From: Sphingobacteriaceae bacterium
Lineage (GTDB): Bacteria > Bacteroidota > Bacteroidia > Sphingobacteriales > Sphingobacteriaceae
Length of the DNA: 64,000 nt
Direction of reading: 5' to 3'
Assembly: GCA_017745075.1 (NCBI GenBank)
Contig: JAGIAD010000003.1
Coordinates: 62,001 to 126,000, forward strand
Shown: in pieces, positions 1 through 8,625 of the stretch
How the letters are laid out: each line of letters opens with the position of its first letter
How positions within the stretch are numbered: position 1 is the stretch's first letter
The notes under the pieces: generated by a model
The model's database searches: none
Told to the model about the DNA's origin: nothing
The model's input: the letters and a program-made list of their open reading frames with translations, nothing else
Made by a program: the position numbers and the translations under genes

Positions 1-200
1 AAGCAGCCCTGCCTGCGCATTTAAGCTTAATAGAGTTTACCCGGTTGGCTTTTGCAGAGGGTAATCCGGCAGGCATAAAAGCCGCATTAAAACATTTAGG
101 TGTTTGTGGCGATACCGTAAGGTTGCCATTGGTTAAAGCTTCTCCGGCATTAGAACAATTAATTGTAGCAGAAGTAGATAAATTAAGCGTAGTGGCTTAA
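1..200 (+). CDS. dapA: 4-hydroxy-tetrahydrodipicolinate synthase, C-terminal part
   Basis: Only the last 65 codons are in the window, read in the frame starting at base 3 and ending with TAA at 198-200. The visible part contains AEGNPAGIKAALKHLG followed by VRLPLV, the typical C-terminal helix region of DapA. DapA condenses pyruvate with aspartate semialdehyde, the first committed step of the diaminopimelate/lysine pathway, which would supply the meso-DAP used by the MurE encoded further right. The catalytic lysine lies outside the window, so the call rests on C-terminal similarity only. Confidence 0.8.
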   Translation, partial: AALPAHLSLIEFTRLAFAEGNPAGIKAALKHLGVCGDTVRLPLVKASPALEQLIVAEVDKLSVVA

Positions 201-254
201 TTAGTGTAAATTTCGGGTATTCATAACTGACTTTCAGCTTATTATAAGATATTC

Positions 255-363
255 CGTCATTGCGAGGCTGGATATGAGCGAGCCGAAGCAATCTTTTGAT
301 AATAAATTACATGATAGATTGCTTCACTCCTGCGCAAACCTCCTTCTTCAGTTCGCAATGACG
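255..363. repeat. 109-bp dispersed hairpin repeat, copy 1
   Basis: The ends are inverted repeats: CGTCATTGCGAG at the left and TTCGCAATGACG at the right (11 of 12 pair). An inner pair GAAGCAATC/GATTGCTTC forms a second stem. A second copy of the same length lies at 21367-21475. No open frame inside is convincing. It looks like a non-autonomous, MITE- or REP-like palindromic element of the kind common in Bacteroidota intergenic DNA. Confidence 0.75.
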
Positions 364-437
364 AATCCCCAAACTCACGTTGAATAATAGCCTGTTTTTT
401 TAAATGGCCGGGCATTAACCATAGAGGACTGTAGGTC

Positions 438-479
438 AAAAAAAAGAGCTTCGAATAATATATTCGAAGCTCTTTTTTT
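438..479. terminator. bidirectional intrinsic terminator
   Basis: AGAGCTTCGAATA (445-457) pairs perfectly with TATTCGAAGCTCT (461-473) around a 3-nt loop. It is flanked by an A-run on the left and a T-run on the right, so it can stop transcription from either side. It lies just after the minus-strand GNAT gene. Confidence 0.85.
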
Positions 480-483
480 CTTA

Positions 484-966
484 TCAGGCAATCAACTTAT
501 TTCTTCTTTCCAGTAACAGGTTATCCTGCCAGACGCCTTTTGCTTTACCAATTTTTTCCCGGTACCCCACTACCCTGAAGCCGGCTTTTTCATGAATTTT
601 TAATGAGGCCGAATTCTGAAGGAAAATCCCTGCCTGAAGCATCCAGATTCCTTTCTTCTCACTTTCTGTAATCAAAGCATTTAATAGAGAGGAGCCAATA
701 CCCTGCCCCTTATAGCCGTGTTTAACGTATATTTCGATTTCTCCAACACCGCCAACATCATAATTAGCTACTACCGGTAAAAGTGCACACCACCCAACAA
801 TTTCTTTACCACGGCGAACTACAAACCTGCAGGCTTTAAGATGCGATGAATCCCAATCTTTCCATGACATTTCTGGTGTTCTGAAACTTGCGGTTCCAGT
901 AGCGATACCTTCTTGATAGATAGCTTTAACTTCTTCCCAATCTGTTGAACGCATTATTTTCATCAT
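484..966 (-). CDS. GNAT N-acetyltransferase, phosphinothricin-acetyltransferase-like
   Basis: 160 aa, one GNAT fold. The acetyl-CoA loop GYKGQGIGSSLL is near residues 84-95 and is preceded by the beta strand VGEIEIYV. The C-terminal segment NSASLKIHEKAGFRVVGY is typical of the PAT/Pat (phosphinothricin or methionine sulfoximine acetyltransferase) branch. Substrate cannot be set from sequence; members acetylate small amines or amino-acid analogues in the cytoplasm. It starts with ATG ATG and ends at a strong terminator. It lies downstream of the regulator gene at 1140-2126 in the same orientation, 173 bp apart, so joint control is possible but not shown. Confidence 0.8.
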   Translation of the reverse strand: MMKIMRSTDWEEVKAIYQEGIATGTASFRTPEMSWKDWDSSHLKACRFVVRRGKEIVGWCALLPVVANYDVGGVGEIEIYVKHGYKGQGIGSSLLNALITESEKKGIWMLQAGIFLQNSASLKIHEKAGFRVVGYREKIGKAKGVWQDNLLLERRNKLIA

Positions 967-1139
967 AGTCTAAATTAATTTAGCCAGTATTACCCTTTGA
1001 AATTTATGTTTTACTACACTAAATTAGCCAAACATGCGCCATCTGGTAAATAATACAGAAACAAGTTTGTCCTGTATTATAAATCAACACAATAATGCAA
1101 TAAAAAGGACCATTAGAATACATTTTTGTAACAGGAACG

Positions 1140-2126
1140 TTAATTTAAGGCGCTATTATTTAGATTTTTCGAATATTCAATAGGACTCATGCCTACCCGC
1201 TTTTTAAATGCATTGTAAAAGGCACTACGGGAAGAAAAACCTGCACTATAAGCCAATGCTTCTAAAGTGAAATTTTGTATAATATCAGGATTCCGGATTC
1301 TTTCTTTGACCCAGTTTACACGGTATTGATTAATATAATCAATAAAACTATTATTGAAATAGCTGTTTAAAACAATAGAAAGCTTATGACTGCTCAATCC
1401 AATCTCTTTAGCAAGAGACTGGAGCCTGATATCTTTATGCCTGAATGATTGATTTTTATGAATATGAACTTCTAACTTTTGGCCCCACTCTTCTAACTCT
1501 TTACGACGGTCTGTAAGCCCCGAAAAACTTTTCTTGATGGATAATAATGTTGAAGTTTTAACATTTAACAAAGAAGCAACCAGGTTTAAAGGCAGCCGGT
1601 CTAAATAACCCGGGTTGGTTTTAGCAAAATACAGGTAGCGTTCTTTTGCATTGCCAACACGAATAATATGGGCCCTTTGCTGTGCATCTCTATAATATTT
1701 CTCCAAAATAACTCTGAATATATAATTGAGATCGAAATGATACGCAAAAAGGCGGTTAAGTTCATTATTGTGTATGGCCAACAATTCGGTATCTTCAACA
1801 GCAACAACATATTCCTGAGAATATCCTGATCCGTGAAGACCGGATATAGAACTCACAAAATCGTTTTCAACCGAAATATAGGTGGTTATCTTTTGTTTAT
1901 TGTGAGTAGTGCAGCCCATCAGGGTACCTTTAACAATGAGGTAAATATATTCGCATACTTCATCCTCATTAAAGAGTACCTGATCTTTTTTTATCCTGAG
2001 CTTTAAGAGATGTGTCTCAAATTCTTCTATCAGTTTAGCATCTACTGTATGTACCTTACGGAGTATATGAAGCAAATACTCCACATCTTTAGGTTCTGCT
2101 TTATGGTATTGAAAATGTTCCGGCAC
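1140..2126 (-). CDS. Crp-like sensor domain fused to AraC-type DNA-binding domain, transcriptional regulator
   Basis: 328 aa with three visible parts. Residues ~20-150 form a cyclic-nucleotide-binding-like beta roll (IYLIVKGTLMG is the roll core). Residues ~160-200 (KERYLYFAKTNPGYLDRLPL onward) resemble the C-terminal helix-turn-helix of Bacteroidota Crp/Fnr proteins. Residues ~210-322 carry two AraC helix-turn-helix motifs (LAKEIGLSSHKLS, and LAYSAGFSSRSAFYNAFKKR followed by VGMSPIEY). Most AraC proteins have a cupin or other sensor instead, so the architecture is unusual. Start is GTG, with no nearby in-frame ATG. The ligand and regulon are unknown. Neighbouring GNAT and Hc1 genes give no clear target. 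Confidence 0.8.
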   Translation of the reverse strand: MPEHFQYHKAEPKDVEYLLHILRKVHTVDAKLIEEFETHLLKLRIKKDQVLFNEDEVCEYIYLIVKGTLMGCTTHNKQKITTYISVENDFVSSISGLHGSGYSQEYVVAVEDTELLAIHNNELNRLFAYHFDLNYIFRVILEKYYRDAQQRAHIIRVGNAKERYLYFAKTNPGYLDRLPLNLVASLLNVKTSTLLSIKKSFSGLTDRRKELEEWGQKLEVHIHKNQSFRHKDIRLQSLAKEIGLSSHKLSIVLNSYFNNSFIDYINQYRVNWVKERIRNPDIIQNFTLEALAYSAGFSSRSAFYNAFKKRVGMSPIEYSKNLNNSALN

Positions 2127-2377
2127 CTTATATTTTTAATAATATTTATCATTTAACACCAACTGATTGGCGCAATTAAATACTCTACTTACCTTGCCTT
2201 AACACAAAGCTTCCAATATCGTAAAATCAAAATTTCTGCTTAGTGTTTGGATCTAAGACTGATTAGGGCAAATAAAAAGAAAGCTAAGAAAACTTATACA
2301 ATGAAGGCAATTTGTCTTATATATTTTACAGTAAAAAAGACATTATAAATAAATAGTGGGAAGGAAAATTATGGGCA

Positions 2378-2405
2378 CAAAAAAACCCCAGAATATATCC
2401 TGAGG
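2378..2405 (-). terminator. intrinsic terminator after the Hc1-like gene
   Basis: Read on the minus strand, CCTCAGGA (2405-2398) pairs with TTCTGGGG (2393-2386) around a TATA loop, with two G-U pairs, and is followed by an unbroken run of T (2385-2378). The rest of the 305-bp gap 2127-2431 shows no gene; it holds the upstream region of the GTG-started regulator. Confidence 0.75.
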
Positions 2406-2431
2406 CTCTTTAATTATAATATTTTGGTCGC

Positions 2432-2608
2432 TTATGCTTTATTTTTAGTTTCCTGAACTTCTAAACGGATGGCCTGAGCTAAGTTTTTCAAATCCTGCAT
2501 ACCTTTACGTATACGAGTTCCAGCTGCGCTGTTACCTTTGTTATAAAATTTGTCTACATCAGCTTCTAAAGCTGCCACTAAACTTTTTACTTCTTCGAAT
2601 TTTTTCAT
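2432..2608 (-). CDS. histone H1-like protein Hc1
   Basis: 58 aa, starting MKKFEEVKSLVAALEADVDK and ending KNKA. It is small, lysine-rich and helical, with a GNSAAGTRIRKGMQ segment characteristic of the Bacteroidota Hc1-like histone H1 family. Members are thought to bind nucleic acid without sequence specificity. ATG at 2606-2608 is preceded by AGGAG about 8 nt upstream on the minus strand. It is monocistronic: the gene behind it (2869-4110) ends in its own terminator, and it has its own terminator at 2378-2405. Confidence 0.85.
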   Translation of the reverse strand: MKKFEEVKSLVAALEADVDKFYNKGNSAAGTRIRKGMQDLKNLAQAIRLEVQETKNKA

Positions 2609-2817
2609 TTTTAAATACTCCTATGGTTCTTTAAGGTTTTAGTTTTAATTATCTACTCTAATTTAAAGGGTTTGATGAAATAAAAAAATTTTTATATCAA
2701 TAAAAAATGGCCTCCTATGCCGTTTTTTTCCACATTCTATGCTTTTATAAACATATTACCTCAAAAAAAAACGAATCAAGTAGCTGAAATACAGGTTTTT
2801 GCAAAAATAACTTCAAC

Positions 2818-2849
2818 AAAAAGCCCTTTAAACTGATTTAAAGGGCTTT
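2818..2849 (-). terminator. intrinsic terminator after the alpha-oxoamine synthase gene
   Basis: AAGCCCTTTAAA (2821-2832) pairs perfectly with TTTAAAGGGCTT (2837-2848) around CTGA. On the minus strand it is followed by a short T run. It lies 20 bp after the stop of the gene at 2869-4110. Confidence 0.85.
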
Positions 2850-2868
2850 ATACTATTTTTTAATGATC

Positions 2869-4110
2869 TTAAACAGTAGCAAAAAGATTCTCTTTGTAAT
2901 ATCCGTTCTCTAATTTTTCAGCCACTTCACTGAAAGCATCCAGAGTGCGCTGTACGTCTTCTAAAGTATGTACAGCAGTTGGAATCAACCTTAATTCGAT
3001 CATTCCTTTCGGGATTACAGGATATACTACTATAGAACAAAAAATACCATAGTTTTCGCGGAGGTCGAAAGTTAATGCCGTTGCATCAGAAAGTTCTCCT
3101 TTTAAGAAAACCGGTGTAACTACCGAGTCGGTAACACCTAAATCGAAACCACGTTCGCGCAGGCCTTTTTGTAAGGTCATGGCGATTTCCCAAAGTTTAT
3201 CTTTTAATTCAGGACGGCTCTTTAACAGTTCCAGACGTTTTAATAAACCGATTACCATTGGCATAGGTAAAGCTTTGGCAAAAGTCTGCGAACGCATATT
3301 GTACCTTAAGAAATTGGTAATTTCTTCGGTAGAAGCTACGAATGCACCGATACCGGCCATTGATTTGGCAAATGTACCAAAGTAAACATCGATACCGTCA
3401 ATACAATCCTGTGCTTCGTGGGTTCCTGCACCTGTTTTACCCATGGTACCAAAACCATGTGCATCATCAACCAGGATCCTGAATTCGAAATCCTTCTTAA
3501 GGTCAACAAGTTCTTTTAATTTACCCTGTGCACCACTCATTCCGAAAACACCTTCGGTAATTAATAAAATGCCACCGCCTGATTCCTGCGTTAATTTTGT
3601 AGCCCGTTCTAGTTGTTTGCGTGCGCTTTCGATATCGTTGTGTTTATATACAAAACGTTTACCCATGTGCAGACGAAGGCCATCGATAATACATGCATGT
3701 GATTCTGCATCATAAACAATTACGTCGTTACGATCAACAAGTGTATCAATGATCGATACCATGCCCTGATAACCATAATTTAATAAAAATGCATCGGGTT
3801 TACCCACAAAGGCAGCAAGTTCCTGCTCCAGTTGCTCATGGTACTTAGAGTTACCGCTCATCATACGGGCACCCATCGGGTAAGCCATACCATATTGAGC
3901 TGCAGCTTCTTCATCAGCTTTTCTAACCTCAGGATGATTGGCTAAGCCTAAGTAATTGTTTAAACTCCAAACCAAGTGCTCTTTTCCTTTAAATTGCATG
4001 TGTGGCGCAATTTCTCCCTCTAATTTTGGAAATGAGAAATACCCATGAGACCATTTCTGGTGTTGACCAATCGGGCCCATGTGTTTTGCTATTTTATCAA
4101 ATATATCCAA
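2869..4110 (-). CDS. alpha-oxoamine synthase family enzyme (serine palmitoyltransferase-like)
   Basis: 413 aa, PLP-dependent fold type I. Visible landmarks are SLNNYLGLANHP near residue 49, the PLP-stacking histidine in ESHAC (H138), the pyridine-binding DDAHGFG (D215/H218), and the Schiff-base lysine in GTFAKSMAGIGAF (K249). The family condenses an amino acid with an acyl-CoA. In Bacteroidota the likely roles are serine palmitoyltransferase (sphingolipid base synthesis) or cysteate acyltransferase (sulfonolipids). BioF and Kbl are less likely because no biotin or threonine genes are nearby. The start chosen is TTG at 4110; an ATG eleven codons in (4080) is possible. It lies downstream of ftsZ but is separated by a strong terminator. 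Confidence 0.75.
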   Translation of the reverse strand: MDIFDKIAKHMGPIGQHQKWSHGYFSFPKLEGEIAPHMQFKGKEHLVWSLNNYLGLANHPEVRKADEEAAAQYGMAYPMGARMMSGNSKYHEQLEQELAAFVGKPDAFLLNYGYQGMVSIIDTLVDRNDVIVYDAESHACIIDGLRLHMGKRFVYKHNDIESARKQLERATKLTQESGGGILLITEGVFGMSGAQGKLKELVDLKKDFEFRILVDDAHGFGTMGKTGAGTHEAQDCIDGIDVYFGTFAKSMAGIGAFVASTEEITNFLRYNMRSQTFAKALPMPMVIGLLKRLELLKSRPELKDKLWEIAMTLQKGLRERGFDLGVTDSVVTPVFLKGELSDATALTFDLRENYGIFCSIVVYPVIPKGMIELRLIPTAVHTLEDVQRTLDAFSEVAEKLENGYYKENLFATV

Positions 4111-4227
4111 TGTATTACCTGTTTTTTTATTATAAATTTTGCGAATTTAAGCTTTATTCGTCTTAAAATCAACCTGCTTGAATATTTTAGGTCTCAATTA
4201 AACCTTTTAACATGCTAATTTTATGCC

Positions 4228-4259
4228 AAAAAAGCCCCGGGGCTAAACCCCGGGGCTTT
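4228..4259 (-). terminator. strong intrinsic terminator ending the division gene cluster
   Basis: AAAGCCCCGGGG (4231-4242) pairs perfectly with CCCCGGGGCTTT (4248-4259) around CTAAA. It lies 19 bp after the ftsZ stop and is followed on the minus strand by a T run. It separates the cell-division cluster from the alpha-oxoamine synthase gene. Confidence 0.9.
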
Positions 4260-4278
4260 AAATTTATTTTAGTCTGTT

Positions 4279-5910
4279 CTAATCAACGTTATCGTGCAGG
4301 AAAGAATTGTTCGGCCTGATCTCGGTACCGCCATCCTGATCGTTGCTTAAAGTAAATCTGCTTACCTGCGATTCTGACGAATGCTGAACTTGCTGCAACT
4401 GCATTTGTTTACGTTTGTAGGCAGGTTCATTTTCCAACTCCTGTAAACCGTTAGTGGTACGCAATTTCATGCTCAGATCTTTCAAACGTAGGATACGTTC
4501 TTTAGATTTTTTCAATTGCTCTTCCATTGATTCGTCACTTTTATTGTCGTCTAAACCTACAACCGGTATTTCGATTTCTGGTTCAGGTTCAGGCATTGGC
4601 TGCGCTTGTGCAACAGGTGTTTCGAATACAAAATTAGTTTCAGCCAATTTTACTTCGAACTCAAATCCGGTTTCCTTGGCTTCTTCTACCTGAGGCTCTT
4701 CTTCCATCAAAGTATGACGAACCACATTATTTTCAGGCTCCTGAACTTTTTGAGGTTCAGATTTATTGAACATGCCACCAAAAAGATCTGCTTGCGAAAC
4801 CTCTTCTTTGGTTTTTAAAACAGGTTCGTAAGATGGCGCCGCTTTAGGTTTAATAAAAGAGTTTACCGGTTCAACAGGGCGAACCAGCGGAGCTTCTTCA
4901 GGTGTTAAAAGCGATATTTTCTTTTTATTTTTTTCTTCGTTTACGCGCTCTTCAGAGGTTTGGAAACCCGTAGCAATAATCGTTACCGAAAGTTTATCGC
5001 TTAAAGATTCATCAGTACAGTTACCCCAGATCAGATCGGCCGATAAACCAGCCTTTTCCTGAATGTAATCAGTAATGATCGAAACCTCATCCATGGTTAC
5101 TTCGCGCAGACCAGAACTGATGTTCAATAAGATGTAACGGGCACCTTCAATTTCGCTATCTTTTAATAGGGGCGAAGCCAAAGCTCCTTCTACAGCCTGT
5201 AATGCACGGTCATCGCCTTCGGCAGCAAAGCTACCCATAATGGCTACACCGCTATCTTTCATTACGGTACGCACATCTTTAAAATCGACGTTGATATAAC
5301 CCGGAACAGTAATGATCTCTGCGATTCCCTTTGCAGCCGTTGTTAAAATATCGTCGGCCTGACCAAAGGCAGAACCCAGGGTTAAGTTCCCAAAAATTTC
5401 GCGCAGGCGATCGTTAGAGATTACCAGATAGGAATCTACATATTTTTTCAGTTCTTCCAATCCTTCATCAGCCTGCAACTTACGTCTTTTACCTTCGAAA
5501 GAAAATGGTGTAGTAATGATGGCTACAGTTAAAATATCAAGTTCCTTGGCAGCTTTTGCAATAATTGGCGAAGCTCCTGTTCCGGTGCCACCACCCATTC
5601 CTGCTGTAATAAAAAGCATTTTAGTGGTACTACCCAACATTGCCTTAATATCATCTATATTTTCTATTGCCGAGTTTTTACCAACCTCAGGAATAGAACC
5701 AGCCCCCATTCCTTCGGTTAAGCTAGCGCCTAATTGTACCTTATTAGGTATAGGGCTAGATTCCAAAGCCTGGGCATCTGTATTACAAATAATAAAATCC
5801 ACACCAGTAATACCCGACAGGTACATATGGTTCACCGCGTTGCCGCCACCGCCTCCAACACCAATTACTTTGATGATCGAAGACTTATCTTTTAACATTT
5901 CGAACTGCAT
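4279..5910 (-). CDS. ftsZ: cell division protein FtsZ
   Basis: 543 aa tubulin homologue that forms the cytoplasmic Z-ring and hydrolyses GTP. The GTP-binding signature GGGTGTG is at residues 106-112, the N-terminal loop VGGGGGNAVNHM near 17-29, and the T7 synergy region follows NVDFKDVRTVM. The globular part ends near residue 320. It is followed by an unusually long, acidic, low-complexity linker of about 190 residues (E. coli FtsZ totals 383 aa). The C-terminal peptide FLHDNVD is the FtsA-binding tail typical of Bacteroidota. It is the last gene of the cluster, 130 bp behind ftsA. Confidence 0.98.
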   Translation of the reverse strand: MQFEMLKDKSSIIKVIGVGGGGGNAVNHMYLSGITGVDFIICNTDAQALESSPIPNKVQLGASLTEGMGAGSIPEVGKNSAIENIDDIKAMLGSTTKMLFITAGMGGGTGTGASPIIAKAAKELDILTVAIITTPFSFEGKRRKLQADEGLEELKKYVDSYLVISNDRLREIFGNLTLGSAFGQADDILTTAAKGIAEIITVPGYINVDFKDVRTVMKDSGVAIMGSFAAEGDDRALQAVEGALASPLLKDSEIEGARYILLNISSGLREVTMDEVSIITDYIQEKAGLSADLIWGNCTDESLSDKLSVTIIATGFQTSEERVNEEKNKKKISLLTPEEAPLVRPVEPVNSFIKPKAAPSYEPVLKTKEEVSQADLFGGMFNKSEPQKVQEPENNVVRHTLMEEEPQVEEAKETGFEFEVKLAETNFVFETPVAQAQPMPEPEPEIEIPVVGLDDNKSDESMEEQLKKSKERILRLKDLSMKLRTTNGLQELENEPAYKRKQMQLQQVQHSSESQVSRFTLSNDQDGGTEIRPNNSFLHDNVD

Positions 5911-6040
5911 ATCTTTATGAATCAGTTGTTTAAAAATTTTTAAATTCTGTTCATTACTCCATGTAATATTAACACTTTTTCAACAGACGTTTTCCACAAG
6001 TGTTAAGAATGTGGAAAACTCTTTCTTTGTTGAAAAATAA

Positions 6041-7399
6041 TTAGCTTTTCAGGTAATCTTCATCGCTCACATTCATGTCGTCCTGAATGAAAGTTCTTGT
6101 TTTTGCCAGTAATTTATCGAACAGACCCGGTCCGCGTTTCTCTTTTTCTTTGGCTGCTTTTGGCTTCTCTACAAAAACACCTGGCTGTTTCATTTCTTCA
6201 ATCAGCTCTTCTGCTTTCTGGATACCTTTAATCAGTAAACCTACACTGGTTGCATACATCGGGCTTTTCAGATCGTCGTAAATGGCCTTAGGCATATCTT
6301 CGTATTTAGATAAATGCTCGTTAGGATAACCAATGCGGCAATCTAAACCGGTTACATATTCAACCGCCTGAGATAAGTGTTTTAATAAGGCACCACCCCC
6401 GGTAATTACAATACCACCGATTAGTTTTTTCTCATATCCGGAAGATTTGATCTCATAGTAAACATGCTCAATAATTTCTTCCATGCGGGCCTGGATCACA
6501 TAAGCCAGGTTTTTAACCGAAATTTCTTTCGGTTCGCGGCCCCGTAAGCCAGGAACACAAATAATTTCGTTTTCTTTATTCTCTTCAGCCAATGCAGAAC
6601 CGAAACGTGTTTTCAACAGCTCAGCCTGGTTGCGCATTACAGAGCAACCTTCTCTGATATCTTCGGTAACACTATTGCCACCAAATGGAATTACTGCGGT
6701 ATGGCGGATAATACCTTCGTGGAAAATAGCGATATCGGTAGTACCACCACCAATATCAACCAATGCAATACCAGCTTCTTTTTCTTCCTCGCTCAACACC
6801 GATTCGGATGAAGCCAATGGCTCGAGGATTAAATCCTGAGTCTGCAGACCTGCATTGTTTACACATTTGATAATATTTTTTACAGCGGTAACCTGACCAG
6901 AAATGATATGGAAGTTGGCTTCAAGGCGAACCCCTGCCATACCGATCGGATCTTTAATTCCCGGTTCGTTATCGATGGTAAATTCTTGTGGCAATACATG
7001 GATGATCTCCTCACCCGGTGGCATTACCAGTTTAAACATATCATCGATCAGTTTATCGATGTCTTTTTTACCGATTTCGTTATTTAATTCTCTTCTTGTT
7101 AAAATTCCTCTGTGCTGTAAGCTCTTAATGTGCTGACCAGCAATACCCACATTTACCACCTGTATTTCTACGTTGGATTGTCCGCTTGCTACTTCAACTG
7201 CTTGAGCAATGCCCTGTACGGTTTTTTGAATGTTAGAAACCACTCCACGTGTTACACCCGCCGATTCTGCCTTGCCTATTCCTAAGATCTCTATCTTACC
7301 GTGCTGTGTTCTACGACCAACGATAACACAAATTTTTGTAGTACCGATATCCAATCCTACTACAATGGGCGACTGACTGGTAAATTTTGCCTTGTCCAT
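6041..7399 (-). CDS. ftsA: cell division protein FtsA
   Basis: 452 aa actin-like ATPase that tethers FtsZ filaments to the inner membrane. The phosphate-1 motif GLDIGTTKICVIVG is near residue 15, phosphate-2 ALVDIGGGTTDIAIF mid-protein, and the adenosine motif IVITGGGALLKHL near 330. The C-terminal region has PGLFDKLLAKTRTFI, fitting the amphipathic membrane-targeting helix, though about 15 residues follow it. It begins 5 bp after ftsQ ends, so the two are co-transcribed. Confidence 0.97.
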   Translation of the reverse strand: MDKAKFTSQSPIVVGLDIGTTKICVIVGRRTQHGKIEILGIGKAESAGVTRGVVSNIQKTVQGIAQAVEVASGQSNVEIQVVNVGIAGQHIKSLQHRGILTRRELNNEIGKKDIDKLIDDMFKLVMPPGEEIIHVLPQEFTIDNEPGIKDPIGMAGVRLEANFHIISGQVTAVKNIIKCVNNAGLQTQDLILEPLASSESVLSEEEKEAGIALVDIGGGTTDIAIFHEGIIRHTAVIPFGGNSVTEDIREGCSVMRNQAELLKTRFGSALAEENKENEIICVPGLRGREPKEISVKNLAYVIQARMEEIIEHVYYEIKSSGYEKKLIGGIVITGGGALLKHLSQAVEYVTGLDCRIGYPNEHLSKYEDMPKAIYDDLKSPMYATSVGLLIKGIQKAEELIEEMKQPGVFVEKPKAAKEKEKRGPGLFDKLLAKTRTFIQDDMNVSDEDYLKS

Positions 7400-7404
7400 A
7401 TTCG

Positions 7405-8625
7405 TTAATTTTGCTGAGTTTTATACAATTTCTCCAGGGCTTTGATTTCTTTCTCTCTTGCCTCTCTCTGTTTTTTTAAATCTGCCTCAGATTTTGCCGG
7501 CTTTGGCTGTGTTGTTACCGTTTGCTTCGGTTTTTCTTTTTTATCTGCTGGCTTTACTTCTTTAGGTTTGGTAACCTGCGTTGTTGCCGGCTTTTTTTCT
7601 TCTTTTTTAACTGGTTCTGCTTTTTTAGTTTCTACCTTTTTGGGTTCCACTTTTTTCGCTTCAGGCTTTTTAGGCTCGGGCTTCGCCACTACCACCTTTT
7701 CAGGCTCTTCTTTTTCTGACTCATCGGCTTGAGGCCTATCGTCCATTATTGTACCGATGGTATTTCTGATTAGTGAATCGGTTACATTACGTTGTATCCT
7801 CAAACTATCAGCTGCCGAAAATGTTTTCGATTTTTTTCCTAAATCTGTCGAATCTCTTTTTTCGCAAACAATCTGGTTGGTATACTTAATATTGATGGTT
7901 TTATAAGTATCCCAGCCCACCTGCGGCATTGCTTTTTTATAGAACAGCAACAGGTTCTTCATTTTCTTTTCCAGCGAATCGGCATTACCCAAAATAATAC
8001 GCTGGTTACCCACCCTGGGGATTAATGTGATGTCGTTTTTCTGATCGACCACAATCTGTTCGATCTGCGAATCCCAAAGTGTATCTTTTTTTATGTACTG
8101 CGCGGTTTTATACAAATCGCGTCCCAGCTGGGTGTGCAAAGTATCAACCCGGCTACCAAAAACTTCGGTAATGTGCCCTGTTGCAACCAAAACATTGGCG
8201 GTAAAATTTGATGAAATGGGCATTTTTAAACCATCATTATCAATATAAAAATCCTGACCGCTCTCATTCAGTATCCGGAGGACAGGCTGTCTTTGTTTTA
8301 CCTCGATATGCAATACACCATCCATATCTACATACACTTTAGCAAAGCCGATGTAAGGGTTCGATTGCAGTTTTTGCTCAATTTTATGGATATTGATATT
8401 TTCGAGGTTGCGGCCCAAAAGCATTCCCTGATCTTCTTTTAAAATGGCATCCACCTCTTCGCGTTCAATAAAATTATCTGCTCCGGGGATCAGTATTTTA
8501 ATATCCGTACATTTAACCGTCTGCTTTTTCACATTGATAAAACTCAAAAGCACAACCACCCCCGCCAGGCTGATGAGCCAGGCAAAGCCGGTAAAAATTG
8601 CGCTCCAGTTTATTCGTTTAAGCAT
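7405..8625 (-). CDS. ftsQ: cell division protein FtsQ with long Lys/Pro-rich tail
   Basis: 406 aa bitopic inner-membrane protein. One transmembrane helix (~9-31) is followed by a POTRA-like domain (~38-110) and a beta domain ending near 250. FtsQ bridges early and late divisome proteins in the periplasm. Residues ~300-400 are an added tail of repeated PKK/VEPKK/KKAEP blocks ending in a charged helix. E. coli FtsQ (276 aa) has no such tail. The gene overlaps murC by 8 bp and precedes ftsA by 5 bp, so position supports the call more than the weakly conserved sequence does. Confidence 0.9.
   Translation of the reverse strand: MLKRINWSAIFTGFAWLISLAGVVVLLSFINVKKQTVKCTDIKILIPGADNFIEREEVDAILKEDQGMLLGRNLENINIHKIEQKLQSNPYIGFAKVYVDMDGVLHIEVKQRQPVLRILNESGQDFYIDNDGLKMPISSNFTANVLVATGHITEVFGSRVDTLHTQLGRDLYKTAQYIKKDTLWDSQIEQIVVDQKNDITLIPRVGNQRIILGNADSLEKKMKNLLLFYKKAMPQVGWDTYKTINIKYTNQIVCEKRDSTDLGKKSKTFSAADSLRIQRNVTDSLIRNTIGTIMDDRPQADESEKEEPEKVVVAKPEPKKPEAKKVEPKKVETKKAEPVKKEEKKPATTQVTKPKEVKPADKKEKPKQTVTTQPKPAKSEADLKKQREAREKEIKALEKLYKTQQN

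Noticed and set aside
257..439. 60-codon open frame on the minus strand
   Set aside because: It lies across the 109-bp hairpin repeat and a terminator, has no family likeness, and is an accident of the repeat sequence.
5516..5920. 134-codon open frame on the plus strand
   Set aside because: It is the antisense of the conserved FtsZ GTPase domain; the hydrophobic, proline-rich composition comes from complementing Gly/Ala/Asp codons.
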